A stretch of DNA of 64,000 nucleotides from Mayamaea pseudoterrestris. Taxonomy: Eukaryota > Bacillariophyta > Bacillariophyceae > Sellaphorales > Sellaphoraceae. The notes beneath the pieces are model-generated. The model searched no databases. It worked only from the letters and a program-made list of their open reading frames with translations, and was not told the origin of the DNA. Location: positions 151,501 through 215,500 of the forward strand of contig BROI01000001.1 in assembly GCA_027923505.1 (NCBI GenBank), written 5' to 3'. The stretch's first letter is position 1; each line of letters opens with the position of its first letter. Both the position numbers and the translations under genes were made by a program. Below are positions 10,354 to 20,270 of the stretch, in pieces.

Positions 10354-11694
10354 TTATAAAGAATTAGTGACAACAAGCTCACTTTCATGTCCAAACGTGT
10401 CATTGAAAGCTCCTTCCAGTTCCTCCGAATCCAAGGCGAGCTCTTCTTCGTCACCCAAAGCGTTCGAGTCCGACGGGTCCTCCTGCGAGGCAAAATCTTC
10501 CCACTCGCCTTCCTCATCGTAATTGGTGCTGTTAATGTTGTTGCTTAATGCAGCAAAATCATCTTCATCGGGTTGCTGCACCAGAGTGTCGTTCTTCATT
10601 TCGTTGTCACCTTGCCCCACTTGCGACGAACCATGCCAATCTTTGTCAGCAGCAACGTTAACAGCTCCACTAACACTTGTCCCGGCTTGTCTTATATGCG
10701 TAATGGGCCGCTCCAACTTTTCACCCAATCGCACCAAACTCCCCTGTTCGGTTGGCTTGAGAATCATGGGATTGGCCTCAAAGTTCAAGCTGTCAAAGTT
10801 GCCTTTCAGTACAGTCGCTGCCGTGATTGGCTTTTGCAAGTCGCCCTTGGTTTTCACGAGCTTGCCTTTTGGAGTTGGTTTCAACAAGGCTGGATTCACG
10901 TCAAAGTTGACGCCCATACCTTCCGGCTTGTAGCAGTGCGTCACGGGCTTGCTCAGCGAGGTGCCACGCTTGACGGCGTGGCCGAGCGGCGTGTTGCGTA
11001 AAACAAAGTGGGGATTGGCTTCAAAGTTGACATCGGCCAGTGGATCCTTTTGCACCATGGTGATGCGTTTGGCCAAGTCGTGGCCGCTACGAACGGCACC
11101 TCCCTGCTGCGTGGATTTGAGAATCATGGGAGTGGCTTCGGCGTTAAAGTCGTCCATGGTGCCGCGCAAATCTTTATCGGTTGCCTTGGTGATGGGCTTT
11201 TGCAAATCTCCCGTCGTCTTGGCCTGATGACCTGACCATGACTCCTTCAGCAATGGTTTCACGGCCCAATCGGGTTTCTCCCACTCAATCGCCTTTTTCT
11301 TCTTGTCATGTTCCGATCCACCGAGATGGACTGGAGAAGTTGAGGCATTCGTCGGTCGAAGTTTTCGTTCCTTGGTCGCCCATTCAGGCTGCTCCCAACC
11401 AATAGGTGTCTTGTGATCGGAGACGCTTCGACCGAAGGCGGTAGTCGGCGTTGCTTGAGTCATTGTAGGAGACGACGTTGTCGTATGGAACGTGCTTGTT
11501 TCGAAAACAGACGAAGACGTGCGGCGGGCGTCGTTTCTGATGGACGGAGGAGATGGCGAGACCAGATTCATGCTCGCAGTCGCTGCCGCAATATGTTCCA
11601 TGTCTTGGTCATTCAAAGCATCCAAATTGCTGCTCGACGACTCTTGCTCGTTGCAAATCGTGACTTCATGTTCTTGCGCAATCGTGGAGGACAT
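10354..11694 (-). CDS. W-K-P repeat family protein, six repeat units
   Basis: Intronless, 446 residues, no known domain that I can name. It is the member of the local family with the most repeats. Two units start with a tryptophan motif (IGWEQPEWA near 98, IEWEKPDWA near 138). Four more degenerate ones start with F-x-A/V-N/E-P (FEANPHFVLRNT, FDVNPALLKPT, FEANPMILKPT). Each continues L-K/R-x-T-x-x-G-x-x-V-K/R-x-G-x-x-L-x-K-P-I-T, and units are about 38-45 residues apart. The N-terminus is Ser/Thr-rich; the C-terminus is strongly acidic (EEGEWEDFASQEDPSD, DEEELALDSEELEG). Low complexity and regular spacing suggest an extended scaffold that binds something repetitive. The isolated position, 14 kb from the next member, shows the family is not just one tandem array. 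Confidence 0.8.
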   Translation of the reverse strand: MSSTIAQEHEVTICNEQESSSSNLDALNDQDMEHIAAATASMNLVSPSPPSIRNDARRTSSSVFETSTFHTTTSSPTMTQATPTTAFGRSVSDHKTPIGWEQPEWATKERKLRPTNASTSPVHLGGSEHDKKKKAIEWEKPDWAVKPLLKESWSGHQAKTTGDLQKPITKATDKDLRGTMDDFNAEATPMILKSTQQGGAVRSGHDLAKRITMVQKDPLADVNFEANPHFVLRNTPLGHAVKRGTSLSKPVTHCYKPEGMGVNFDVNPALLKPTPKGKLVKTKGDLQKPITAATVLKGNFDSLNFEANPMILKPTEQGSLVRLGEKLERPITHIRQAGTSVSGAVNVAADKDWHGSSQVGQGDNEMKNDTLVQQPDEDDFAALSNNINSTNYDEEGEWEDFASQEDPSDSNALGDEEELALDSEELEGAFNDTFGHESELVVTNSL

Positions 11695-12756
11695 TTTGAT
11701 GCTATTTTTGTGACTTGATCTTTCTATATTTCAAGAGTAGAAAAGGCAAGGCGTAAGGCTCGCAGTTGAGAGTAAACAAAGCTCTTATGCAAAACAATCT
11801 TGGCCAAAAAGTCGGAGACTTTTTCGGTCAGTGAAATGGCGACCAGCGACGAGGCCATTTCCGAAAGGGTCATTCGTCGGAGTCACTTCCAGTCACGCTT
11901 TCGAGAACCTATGCGACGCGATGCAACATGATGCCCCTACCGGTATGCATACTACTGTATCTAACAAGCTGCACTGCGGCAAGGTTGCGGCACTTTATTC
12001 GGAAAACTGGCGACGACAACGACAAAGATATTGAAGAGGAGCGCATGGGCTGGCTTCCTTCATGCTGCCATCGGCTGGCCCTCTCGCTAGGGTAGTTGAG
12101 GTGCTCAAGCTGGATGGACTGACGTCAATAATTGCTAATTGCGCGCTGAAGAAATTGGTGCAGCAGTCAGCAGTTTGGTATCTGATGCCGAAGCAGAATT
12201 TACTAGGAGATTGAAGTATGTAATATGAGCTCATCGGATAAATGTAATAAAGCTGGCACCCCAGATGCCAGATGTGACAATGAAAACATGGCGGGAGAGT
12301 AATTTACTTTGCCGACGGTACTTTGTCTCATTTTTTAACCGTTGATAAGCCAAAGTTTGGGCTCTTTCTCAGCGGATGAGGGATGAATCTCATCCAATTC
12401 GTTGTCGGAGGAAATCCTTGTAATCGTGGATGGCATAAATCAAAAAGTGTGCCACCACATTCACGAATCTCGAAAACTGGACATTTGGCACGATCAATGA
12501 CTCTGAACTTCAATCAGTATCCTCCAATCGTGACCGATGACGCCCTTTTGATGAAAGGTGAGGAGAGAATGACTGTTCGCTCATGTCGACCGTTATAATG
12601 GGCAATATAAGACTCTGGTAATCGTGATACAGCTACACGCTCAATTCAGATGCTCATTCGACTCACGCCAATTTGGCGCCTTGGCTGACTTTTGCTGGTC
12701 CCGTTGATTACTGTTTTAGGAGTAACTGCCCTCATCGAATTTACCTTTTTGACGGC
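11695..12756. other. Long intergenic region with a CRE octamer
   Basis: No convincing gene. Short frames at 11831-12034 and 12383-12598 lack domains and biased composition. A TGACGTCA palindrome sits at 12120-12127. The left part should contain the promoter of the minus-strand repeat-family gene that starts at 11694. Confidence 0.4.
12120..12127. promoter_or_regulatory. TGACGTCA (CRE-like) octamer
   Basis: Perfect palindromic CRE/bZIP octamer in the non-coding interval 11695-12756. Diatoms use CRE motifs bound by bZIP factors, for example in CO2-responsive promoters. Its target here is unclear because both flanking genes are several hundred bases away. Confidence 0.35.
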
Positions 12757-13197
12757 ATGTGCGATCGGCCTCCTTCCGACAGTGACAGCTGCGGCAATAC
12801 AGGCTGGAATCGTACCCAAGACACACTCAGCGACGACGACAGAGCGGCCACCATACACGAAATGCTGGAAGCACTAGAGGCACTTCGATTGCAGGAAGAA
12901 GCGACGGCGACAGCCAACAACCCCGACCCCAATGATGAATTCATGCACAACATTTTGAGTGTAGCAATTAACATTGCCGCAGAGTACGAAAATGACGAGA
13001 GCGAAGGAGGGGAACATATCGGAGTTGAGGCGACGAGTGGTGGAAGTTCGACCGAAGACATCGACGAGGACGGCGACCAAGCACATTCAGTCAATGCCAA
13101 TGAAACCGAAGCAACAGGGCAGCAGCACGGCGCAGGGGCTGACGATAGATCTCGCGACAGAGACGATACGTCGAACAGTGAAGCTGATGACATATAA
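12757..13197 (+). CDS. Small acidic hypothetical protein (weak call)
   Basis: An open frame of about 146 codons from the first ATG in the frame (12757), rich in Asp/Glu/Ser/Thr (EYENDESEGGEHIG, STEDIDEDGDQAHS, DDRSRDRDDTSNSE). The segment ATIHEMLEALEALRLQEEA could form a short helix. There is no signal peptide, no domain and no similarity to neighbours that I can see. The acidic, disordered composition recalls some neighbours, but the W-K-P signature is absent. Sequence upstream in the same frame is also open, so the true start is uncertain. It could be a real acidic protein or a chance frame. Confidence 0.3.
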   Translation: MCDRPPSDSDSCGNTGWNRTQDTLSDDDRAATIHEMLEALEALRLQEEATATANNPDPNDEFMHNILSVAINIAAEYENDESEGGEHIGVEATSGGSSTEDIDEDGDQAHSVNANETEATGQQHGAGADDRSRDRDDTSNSEADDI

Positions 13198-13474
13198 AGG
13201 CAAAGTATGGACCAAGCAAGTACGATGGTGCATTTTGTCCCACATTTTTGAAAGCATTTTTGGGCACATTTTGATGCATGCAGATGTTTCATTCGTGATA
13301 TATCTTTTGCAGACAATGTACAAACGGAACAGTAGAGCTTTGACCTGTTTGTAAATTACTTCATCAGATATTCTCTACAATACTCCTCATCAAACATAAC
13401 TTGCTGCTAAACAAAAGTTCTGCGCGTCGAAAAATATGCTGTGATGCGCCGCGCAATGACCGACCCCACTGCAT

Positions 13475-14704
13475 CTACCTGATACGCATTTCAGCCCAAG
13501 GAAAGCCCAACTTCTTTAGCTTCTCTTCACGTTCATCCGTCAACGGAGTTGGCCTTCCATTTCGCTTGTCAAGACCATATCTTTGCTGCAATATACACCA
13601 TGCACGCAAGCTTGTATTATGCCTCGTTGGTGGAAGGGTTCTGTGGGAGAGGCGTTGGAACTCGGCGAGTTCATTGTATTTCGCCAACCAAAGTGCTTCC
13701 GGCCGACTCCAGCAAAATTCCAATTCTTCGAGGCGACGAATCCGCTCTGGTGTCATGGAGCTTCTCGGATCACCTTCCTGATACATTTTGTAGCTTGATC
13801 GCTGATAGGCGACCCATCGAGCCAAGGATGGATCAGCTGCCCATTTCGCCGGAACGTTGGATGTCATATTGTTGCGATAGTAAGATACCAATCGTTCATA
13901 TTGGTGCATCCACATGGATTCATTCAAGTCCCACGTGAAGCCTATGGAATTCAGTAGACGTATACGCCCCGGCGTCATGCTCGTGTACTCTGATTCTTGG
14001 CGTTGGGTTTGATCGGAGTCTTGCTCGGAACGACAAGCGTTGCTTAGATAATCACCATTCTCGCCAGCTTCTCTATCGTCAATATTGTTCATTTGGTATA
14101 CTTTGTAGTGATGACGCTGTTGCACGCACCATCGAAAAAGCCTTTGATCGTCTTCTGTCACTAACTGCTCCATTTCCATGTCGTGGGGGAAGCATCGATG
14201 TTGTTTCAAAAACGTTTTGAGCTGTGCGAATTGTGAATTCCAATACTCATGATATGGGCCAAGTGAAAGACTCATATTGTACTTTTGCAAGAGTGTCGTT
14301 AATAAGTATTCCCGGTCGTCCGAGAGGATAAGGTGCGTGTGGCCCTGCTGCTTGCGTTGACACAAGAGTTGCTGTCGGTCCAGCCAGTTTTGAAGTTCAT
14401 CAGGAAACTGCAATTCTGATTTATCAACATGACTCATCTGTTGAAGATAATCCCGTAGCCTGTCGAAGGTTTGATACCATTGCTCATGGTGATAAAATGA
14501 GGATTTGTGAAGGGTTGTCGATGTCGGCCTTTGAGCTGCTGATTCCGTGTCATATATGTGGCTGAAACTAGGGATTCGATCGCTTGCGGAACTCAAACGA
14601 GCAGCATACTGGAACCAGTATTTGTCAAGCGTCGATCTCCTAGCAAAAGATCGAAAGATATCAAAGGAGGCGGTTCGAAGCAGCGGCCGAAGCGTCATCT
14701 TCAA
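13475..14704 (-). CDS. Helicase-associated (HA) domain repeat protein
   Basis: Intronless, 409 residues. The protein is built of helicase-associated-type repeats of about 60-70 residues, each a three-helix unit that opens with W-x-x-x-(Y/F)-x-x-L and closes with (L/I)-x-x-L-G/E-F-x-W. The two clearest are near 273-335 (MWMHQYERL ... RIRRLEELEFCW) and 341-402 (ALWLAKYNEL ... REEKLKKLGFPW). Two weaker ones lie at about 74-120 (QWYQTFDRLRDYL) and 158-260 (EYWNSQFAQLKTFL ... RIRLLNSIGFTW). Such proteins lacking any helicase core are expanded in diatoms, and some bacterial relatives are fused to helicases. The Arg/Ser/Phe-rich N-terminus without acids (MKMTLRPLLRTASFDIFRSF) could be a mitochondrial presequence. 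Nucleic-acid binding is inferred from the family, not shown. Confidence 0.8.
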   Translation of the reverse strand: MKMTLRPLLRTASFDIFRSFARRSTLDKYWFQYAARLSSASDRIPSFSHIYDTESAAQRPTSTTLHKSSFYHHEQWYQTFDRLRDYLQQMSHVDKSELQFPDELQNWLDRQQLLCQRKQQGHTHLILSDDREYLLTTLLQKYNMSLSLGPYHEYWNSQFAQLKTFLKQHRCFPHDMEMEQLVTEDDQRLFRWCVQQRHHYKVYQMNNIDDREAGENGDYLSNACRSEQDSDQTQRQESEYTSMTPGRIRLLNSIGFTWDLNESMWMHQYERLVSYYRNNMTSNVPAKWAADPSLARWVAYQRSSYKMYQEGDPRSSMTPERIRRLEELEFCWSRPEALWLAKYNELAEFQRLSHRTLPPTRHNTSLRAWCILQQRYGLDKRNGRPTPLTDEREEKLKKLGFPWAEMRIR

Positions 14705-15212
14705 ATTGTGAGGAAGAAATTGCAGTCTCGCTCAGAATGTCGTAGCGTTATTAAAAAAATCGCTGCGACATGGTCACCCGACATCCTTTCATCCTAGCGC
14801 TCGCTCGTCGACACGCCGATGACAACTATCTCACCACTATTGCTCCTATAAAGGCATATACTTGTACATGCTTGTTAAACCAGTCAGCGGTGTTTGCGGT
14901 AGGTCAGCGAAATACAAGAGTAGCGCGAAATGTCCCGTTATCAGTTTGTACCACTACCCCAATCATGTTTGGCTTAACAACCGACAGCCCATTCCCTCAC
15001 ACTACATAAGGCACTCTACTACGCATACACGACATCGTATTTAGAGTGTATAACATACCGCCCCCACTGAGCCGAGTTCCATTCGCCAATGGCAACTCGA
15101 ATCAGTGTTTGGAGTAGGGTCGGATTTTCAGGGAAAAAATTACAGTGTAACGCGTCGCGACGCGATTCATCTATAGTACTATCATGTTGCACCCGACTTG
15201 CGCGAGCGCATC
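14705..15212. other. Intergenic region with a 14-bp palindrome
   Basis: Lies between the 5' end of the HA-repeat gene and the 3' end of the L7 gene, both on the minus strand. It holds the perfect 14-bp palindrome CGCGTCGCGACGCG at 15151-15164. No coding frame or tRNA is supported. Confidence 0.5.
15151..15164. promoter_or_regulatory. 14-bp CG-rich perfect palindrome
   Basis: CGCGTCGCGACGCG is its own reverse complement. It is 49 bp beyond the L7 stop and about 450 bp upstream of the HA-repeat gene. It may be a dimeric factor site or a 3'-end structure; the sequence alone does not decide. Confidence 0.3.
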
Positions 15213-15932
15213 TTAAATCATCTTCTTGATGAGCTTGTTAATCTCCTCTCCGCGAGCACCAGCTTCTCCTCCTTCCATAAAGTGAAGCATCTTGGTCTTG
15301 TTGGAGAAGCCTCCATTCGGCGAGGAGAGCTTGAAGGGCCAGAGAAAGTTGTTGGCTTCCTTGAAATGGGGTCCAACCGTGACAATCTCGTGAATCAAAT
15401 CGGCAGTGCAGCGAATATCAAACTTGCCGAGTCCTTGCTCAATGACCGAGTTGTCGGCAATGGGAATGCGCTGCTTGTTGAGCTTGCCGAATCCACGCTT
15501 GTAGACGAGCTTCTCCACCGTCGCCTTGGTAGGGTATCCGTAGGTGCAGTACGGTTCAATCAGTCGCAGCATGCGAATGGTAGCTTCGTTGAGCCTGACA
15601 AAGGTGGCGTTGTGCAGCTGCCGCAGGCGAAAGAGGCGCATCACCTTCTTGGCCTTTGGTGAGACACCAATGGTACCGCGGATGCGGACCACCAAGCACA
15701 ACTTGGGTTCCGCTGGAACATAGAAGCCGCCTTCCGCCTTGGCCTTGCGACGATTGTCAATGGCGTCGCGCTCCGTCTGGGTGTACTCGGCGTCGTACTT
15801 TTCGGCGTTGGCCTTGAAGGTTTCGGCGTCAAAGACGGCCTTGGCTTCGGCTTCCTTGGCGGCAGCGGCGGCGGCTTCAGCGAGCTTTGCTTGCGTAGCT
15901 TGCTTCTTGAGGACGGATTCAGGAGTCTTCAT
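15213..15932 (-). CDS. RPL7: 60S ribosomal protein L7 (uL30)
   Basis: Intronless, 239 residues when started at the Met of MKTPESVLKKQ (codon 15932-15930). An in-frame Met 19 codons upstream is less likely, since eukaryotic L7 proteins start close to this point. Family features are clear: a Lys/Ala-rich N-terminal helix; FYVPAEPKLCLVVRIRGTIGVSPKAKKVMRLFRLRQLHNATFVRLN, the uL30 fold core; IEPYCTYGYPTKATVEKLVYKRG; and the eukaryote-specific C-terminal part with NNFLWPFKLSSPNGGF. It is a structural protein of the cytosolic large subunit. Length matches the family (about 240-250). Codon use is GC-biased, as expected for a highly expressed gene. Confidence 0.96.
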   Translation of the reverse strand: MKTPESVLKKQATQAKLAEAAAAAAKEAEAKAVFDAETFKANAEKYDAEYTQTERDAIDNRRKAKAEGGFYVPAEPKLCLVVRIRGTIGVSPKAKKVMRLFRLRQLHNATFVRLNEATIRMLRLIEPYCTYGYPTKATVEKLVYKRGFGKLNKQRIPIADNSVIEQGLGKFDIRCTADLIHEIVTVGPHFKEANNFLWPFKLSSPNGGFSNKTKMLHFMEGGEAGARGEEINKLIKKMI

Positions 15933-16247
15933 GGTGTTAAAGTAGTGTATAGTAGCCTCGGCTATTGCTTCTTGCAAGAAAGTGAACAAGTAAAGCGTCG
16001 AAACGAACGGTCGAGGTTCAAGTAACGCGGTAAGTTGATTCGTGAATACATCATCGGAGCGGTACTTGATCCATCAAGCACTGTGGCTTAATATGTAGTC
16101 TTTTACCGCTGTAAACGAGAATGTACTCTTTTCATCCTTGCCAGACTTCCGCCTCTGATGCAGCCCCAGTGCGATATTTGAACGCGATGACGCTCGGCCA
16201 AAATAGAAAGCTCACTCGACCATGATGAAACAGGCTCGCAAAGCAAT
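15933..16247. other. Divergent promoter, L7 / SAC phosphatase
   Basis: The 315-bp interval between the L7 start on the minus strand and the SAC gene start on the plus strand must carry both promoters. I see neither the GC-rich 10-mer nor the CRE octamer found in other divergent promoters of this window. Confidence 0.5.
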
Positions 16248-19022
16248 ATGACGACGAGCAAGCGACAAAAACACGCTCAGCGATATGCTAGCTGGTTATG
16301 CTGCTGTCTATGGATCGCATTGTTTCTACTGCAGCAGAACGTCATTGTCGACTCGGCCGCGTCATTCAGAAAGGCGGCGAGCAGCACCACAGCATCACTT
16401 CCAACCCGCGTCTCTGGCTACGGCGCCAAGCATACGCGCCAAAAACGACACGAATATCTTAATAATGGTGACGAAAGTATTCATAGCAGCAAGCGTGGGA
16501 TTCGATTGCGTCGCTTGCCAGACGAAAGTCTCATGGTTTGCGACACGTGGCGCAACGAAACGGTTTGCGTTTCGAGTCGCGGCATGAGCGTGAGCGACGA
16601 AGCAATCAACGAGACGACAGACGAACATGAGGAAGATTTAGAAGTGGAAGGCTTGTTTGGTGTGTATTCGCTTCCTTCAGCTCGACTCTGGGTTTGGATT
16701 GCCGAGACGCAAGTCGTCTATGAAGCTCCAGGAATTGCAGTGAGCGATCATCAAGGCAACAATACACAAGCAACGGCGTGCTCTTGGTGGAACGTTTGCA
16801 AAGTGAAACGACTAGAGATTGTCCGAGTCCCCTACCAAGACAATGGTAGGAGCCAGGAGTCTTTATTACGCAAACAAAGGCAGGAGGAGCAACGACAAAT
16901 TGCGCTCCTTCGACAAGCACTCAAGCAGCATGACTGGTACTATTCATCCTCATCGTCGGCTGTTGTTCCGGACATGATCCACAATCTACAAGTTTCCATT
17001 ACGCGCTACATGAACAAGACGAGGCATGCCCGCAATGTCACCGAAGAAGAGAGCGGCGACATTATCAGGGACCAGGTCGACTCGCGCTTTTTCTGGAACC
17101 AAGCCTTGACAGAATTCCTTCAAAACGATGAAGCTGACAACAATGATAACATGACTGCCGCCGCGGCTCGCTACCTAAATGACCTTGTCATTCCCGTGAC
17201 ATCTGCATTTGTCGGTATACAAACGGATTTGCAGCCATATACAGACGTCTACACATCCAACAGCGAGAGCAATTTACAGAATTACTCGTACGACTTGCTG
17301 TTAATCACCCGCCGCAGTCGGTTTCGGGCTGGTACTCGATTTACACGTCGCGGAGCCGATGCGACCGGCCACTGTGCCAACTACGCCGAATCGGAGCAGG
17401 TAATTATTATCAAGCAGCAACAGAAGGACGAAAATGAGTCATCATTAGCCGCCATTTGCAGTCATTTGCAGACGCGAGGAAGCATTCCCTTGCGATGGAG
17501 CAGTCCAACTGACATTAAAACCTATCGGCCACGCGTGCGGATCGGCATGGACCCCATGGCGCAGGCACGAGCGCTTCGAGCGCACCTTGTCGAGCAGCTT
17601 TCGCACTACGTCACAGTTCCTCCCATTGTGAATACTGAACCTGCCAATGGCACTGCAACAGCTATTGTTCATTGCGAGCAGCCCTTGCTGCTTTTCGTAA
17701 ATCTCATTGACAAAAAGAGCGATCAAGGAAGGTTGGGTCGAGCCTTTGACTCTGTCTTGACGGCTGTCTTGAGTGTTTATGCCGCAAACGGATCCTCGCC
17801 AAGCTTGTCATCAACAACGACTATGGATCCAGTTCTTGCTGGTTTATTGAACCCTTCATGCATTCAACACATTTGGTTTGACTTTCACGCCGAACTCAAG
17901 CGAGGACGATGGGACAAGCTTGGCAACTTGTTGAGTGCAGTCAAGCCGCCATTAATGGCACAAGGATATTTTCGAGCCGTTCCAACGATGCTGAAGAATA
18001 ATACAATGTGCATGAGCAATGACACTGCAGCCCCCGTCTCATTCGCGGTGGATCGTCTGCAGACTGGCATTGTGCGAACCAACTGCATGGACTGTCTCGA
18101 CCGCACCAATGTTGTCCAGAGTGTTTTTGGCCGATGCATGGCATTCACGCAACTAGCCGACTACAAACCTCTAAGCATGCCAGTCGCAACGAAAACTGCC
18201 TTTCGAAGGCACTCTCTTGCTTTGCCTTGGATGGCTGGTGAAATCGCGCATCGCATGGTTTGGGCCGACAATGCCGACGCCGTGTCGAGTTTGTACGCTG
18301 GGACGCCTGCGTTAAAGGGCGACTTTACAAGGACGGGACGTCGTACCAAAATGGGAGCACTAGATGACGGAATGAACTCGCTGCAGCGCTTTTACTTGAA
18401 TAACTTTTTTGACGCCTATCGGCAGGAAGGAATGGACCTGTTGACGGGTGTTCAACCGTTTTCATCGTCGGCCTCTGATGTTTCATCCCCTGTATCAACG
18501 CGATCAAACTTTGCCTATAAGGGCATGAGTATTCAGCAGGCAGCACGGCATGCATTGCTGGGCAATTGGAACGACTTGATGGACGATGATCGGGATCATG
18601 TTCGCATTAAGGTTAATGCTGCTGATTCGTCTAGTGGCTTGAGGATGAAGGGACACGGCATGCTCAACTTACGCTGGCTACCAGGCGATTTGCAGACCCA
18701 AGTGAGAAGCGCCGCCATGGAGGATCCGATGTATTTCAATGAACCTGACATGTCCGCGGAGAAAGCCTTGGAAAGAATGGATCACCGAGCATCCAGTCAT
18801 CTTCCCTGGTGGTACACTGCCGAGTCCTCTACGTCCGAAGGAGAATCCTCGAGATCATTTACACAAAGAAGAGTCAAGAATGGCGACGACTTGGCAACAA
18901 GAGGTAACCATGCCGGATACTTGCTTGTTGGATTGGTCGCTGGAACGCAGGCGCCAATGACAACTGTCAGCGCCATCTTGGCATTAATGACCGTGGCAGT
19001 TTTTAGTCGAGACGTGCCATGA
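16248..19022 (+). CDS. SAC-domain phosphoinositide phosphatase with N-terminal hydrophobic leader
   Basis: Intronless, 924 residues. The SAC domain spans roughly 140-790 and dephosphorylates phosphoinositides. Diagnostic stretches are SRFRAGTRFTRRGADATGHCANYAESEQV, WFDFHAELKRGRWDKL, the catalytic loop NCMDCLDRTN with the CX5R residues Cys613 and Arg619, and LYAGTPALKGDFTRTGRRTKMGALDDGMNSLQRFY. This order matches Sac1-type enzymes. Unlike yeast Sac1, the protein starts with a hydrophobic segment (about 16-35, WLCCCLWIALFLLQQNVIVD) that looks like a signal peptide or anchor. A C-terminal hydrophobic stretch (YLLVGLVAGTQAPMTTVSAI) is compatible with one or two membrane helices. Ser/Gln-rich and Asp-rich inserts make it longer than yeast Sac1 (about 620). 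Location in ER/Golgi is inferred from the family. Confidence 0.93.
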   Translation: MTTSKRQKHAQRYASWLCCCLWIALFLLQQNVIVDSAASFRKAASSTTASLPTRVSGYGAKHTRQKRHEYLNNGDESIHSSKRGIRLRRLPDESLMVCDTWRNETVCVSSRGMSVSDEAINETTDEHEEDLEVEGLFGVYSLPSARLWVWIAETQVVYEAPGIAVSDHQGNNTQATACSWWNVCKVKRLEIVRVPYQDNGRSQESLLRKQRQEEQRQIALLRQALKQHDWYYSSSSSAVVPDMIHNLQVSITRYMNKTRHARNVTEEESGDIIRDQVDSRFFWNQALTEFLQNDEADNNDNMTAAAARYLNDLVIPVTSAFVGIQTDLQPYTDVYTSNSESNLQNYSYDLLLITRRSRFRAGTRFTRRGADATGHCANYAESEQVIIIKQQQKDENESSLAAICSHLQTRGSIPLRWSSPTDIKTYRPRVRIGMDPMAQARALRAHLVEQLSHYVTVPPIVNTEPANGTATAIVHCEQPLLLFVNLIDKKSDQGRLGRAFDSVLTAVLSVYAANGSSPSLSSTTTMDPVLAGLLNPSCIQHIWFDFHAELKRGRWDKLGNLLSAVKPPLMAQGYFRAVPTMLKNNTMCMSNDTAAPVSFAVDRLQTGIVRTNCMDCLDRTNVVQSVFGRCMAFTQLADYKPLSMPVATKTAFRRHSLALPWMAGEIAHRMVWADNADAVSSLYAGTPALKGDFTRTGRRTKMGALDDGMNSLQRFYLNNFFDAYRQEGMDLLTGVQPFSSSASDVSSPVSTRSNFAYKGMSIQQAARHALLGNWNDLMDDDRDHVRIKVNAADSSSGLRMKGHGMLNLRWLPGDLQTQVRSAAMEDPMYFNEPDMSAEKALERMDHRASSHLPWWYTAESSTSEGESSRSFTQRRVKNGDDLATRGNHAGYLLVGLVAGTQAPMTTVSAILALMTVAVFSRDVP

Positions 19023-19724
19023 TTTTACTAAAATGCATCATATGTTGTTACTGCTTGTCACTGACCGTGAAGCGAAGCTAACTACAACATTGTTGGCAAT
19101 TACTGGAAGTACGTAAATTTCTTCTCTGTTAAGTCTATGTAATTGCTACGTGTCAGAATGCACCAAGATTCCAACACTGAATCAAGCTTAAAAGAAGGTA
19201 TTGTTCCGCTTGCCACTCGGCAAGTTCCTTGTAACGATTCAGCCACCTGGCGTCATTGGCGTTATAGTAAAAGTCCACCTCCTAAAGCTGCGGTATGCGT
19301 CCAAAAGTCATTGTGCTGCAATGGGTCACCCTTTAGGTAAATTTTTATAAGCGCAACGTTGGGTGTGCATCCATCGGCCCAAGAGAGGATGCTAATGAGG
19401 TTTACTGATGCTGTTCCGCTTGATGGTTCGTCGCAGACTCGTTCGGCGGCACCCGCCGTCGCTGCTGCGATGCACTGGCGTAAAAGAAACCTGCATTAGA
19501 TACAATAAGATGCTCGGGGATAATCTACGAGTCCCGCATCGAAATATCGGGTGATTAGGCGAAGAGAGTACGCAAAGCAGCCAGCGAAGCGTCATGGTGG
19601 ATCTGTGCGATGTCAAAAGCGAGCGCGCAGTTGTCGCATCGTTGACGATCTCTGTGTCTGACCGGCAATGGATCTTTCAGCATTGGCGGCGCGGCAATCG
19701 ATCGGACCACGATCACACAACATA
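19023..19724. other. Intergenic region, nothing supported
   Basis: About 700 bp between two plus-strand genes. Short frames on both strands have no recognisable composition. The right end should hold the promoter of the next small gene. Confidence 0.45.
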
Positions 19725-20270
19725 ATGAGCAAGCAGCCATTGTTCACCCTAGTCTCTCTCCTCTTCTCCCAAATTACCTCCTCACTGTCATTAGCCATGT
19801 CTGCCATCAAGAACAAAAATACCTTCACTTCCGGTTGCTCCAAGACGCCGCCTCTCAGTGCGACCAAGCAAGCGATTCGGGGCGAGAAAGACCAAAATGT
19901 AGCGGCTGCTTGCGCTTTCGCTCGCACCGACGGAGCCATCAAGGCGGAGGCCAATGAAGCGCGCGCCATCCTCGACAAGTACATGGATCCTGCGGGCTAC
20001 GCATTCGCGACCAAGGAAGAGAAGAACGATCGCGTCAATAAGACACTCATTCTCATGAGCAAGGAGATTGACAGCTTGAAAGAAACCATTGCGACCAAGG
20101 ACGATGAAGCTGCCAAGATTGTTGCCGCCAATGATGCCGAGGTCGCCAAGATTGTATCCGCCATGGATGCCTTGATTGCTGTTTTGAAGGAAGCGTTGGA
20201 AAATGCTCAGGCGCAAGATGGCGAAGGGCGCAAGCGCAAGAAGGGTGGCGTCTTGCAGGAGGCAAACTAG
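19725..20270 (+). CDS. Small Lys/Ala/Glu-rich helical protein, unknown
   Basis: Open frame with three plausible starts: 19668, 19725 and 19797. From 19725 the protein (181 residues) begins with a hydrophobic leader (MSKQPLFTLVSLLFSQITSSLSLA) that could be a signal peptide. From 19797 (157 residues) it would be cytosolic. The body is strongly helical, with an Ala/Glu/Lys/Asp pattern (IDSLKETIATKDDEAAKIVAANDAEVAKIV) that includes a short internal repeat, KIVAANDAEVAKIVSAMDA. It ends in a basic patch, GRKRKKGG. No known domain. Codon use is GC-biased like real genes nearby. A coiled-coil or partner-binding role is inferred only from composition. Confidence 0.55.
   Translation: MSKQPLFTLVSLLFSQITSSLSLAMSAIKNKNTFTSGCSKTPPLSATKQAIRGEKDQNVAAACAFARTDGAIKAEANEARAILDKYMDPAGYAFATKEEKNDRVNKTLILMSKEIDSLKETIATKDDEAAKIVAANDAEVAKIVSAMDALIAVLKEALENAQAQDGEGRKRKKGGVLQEAN

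Noticed and set aside
12383-12598. Short frame with GHLARSMTLNF-like text
   Set aside because: No start context, domain or partner; too short to support.
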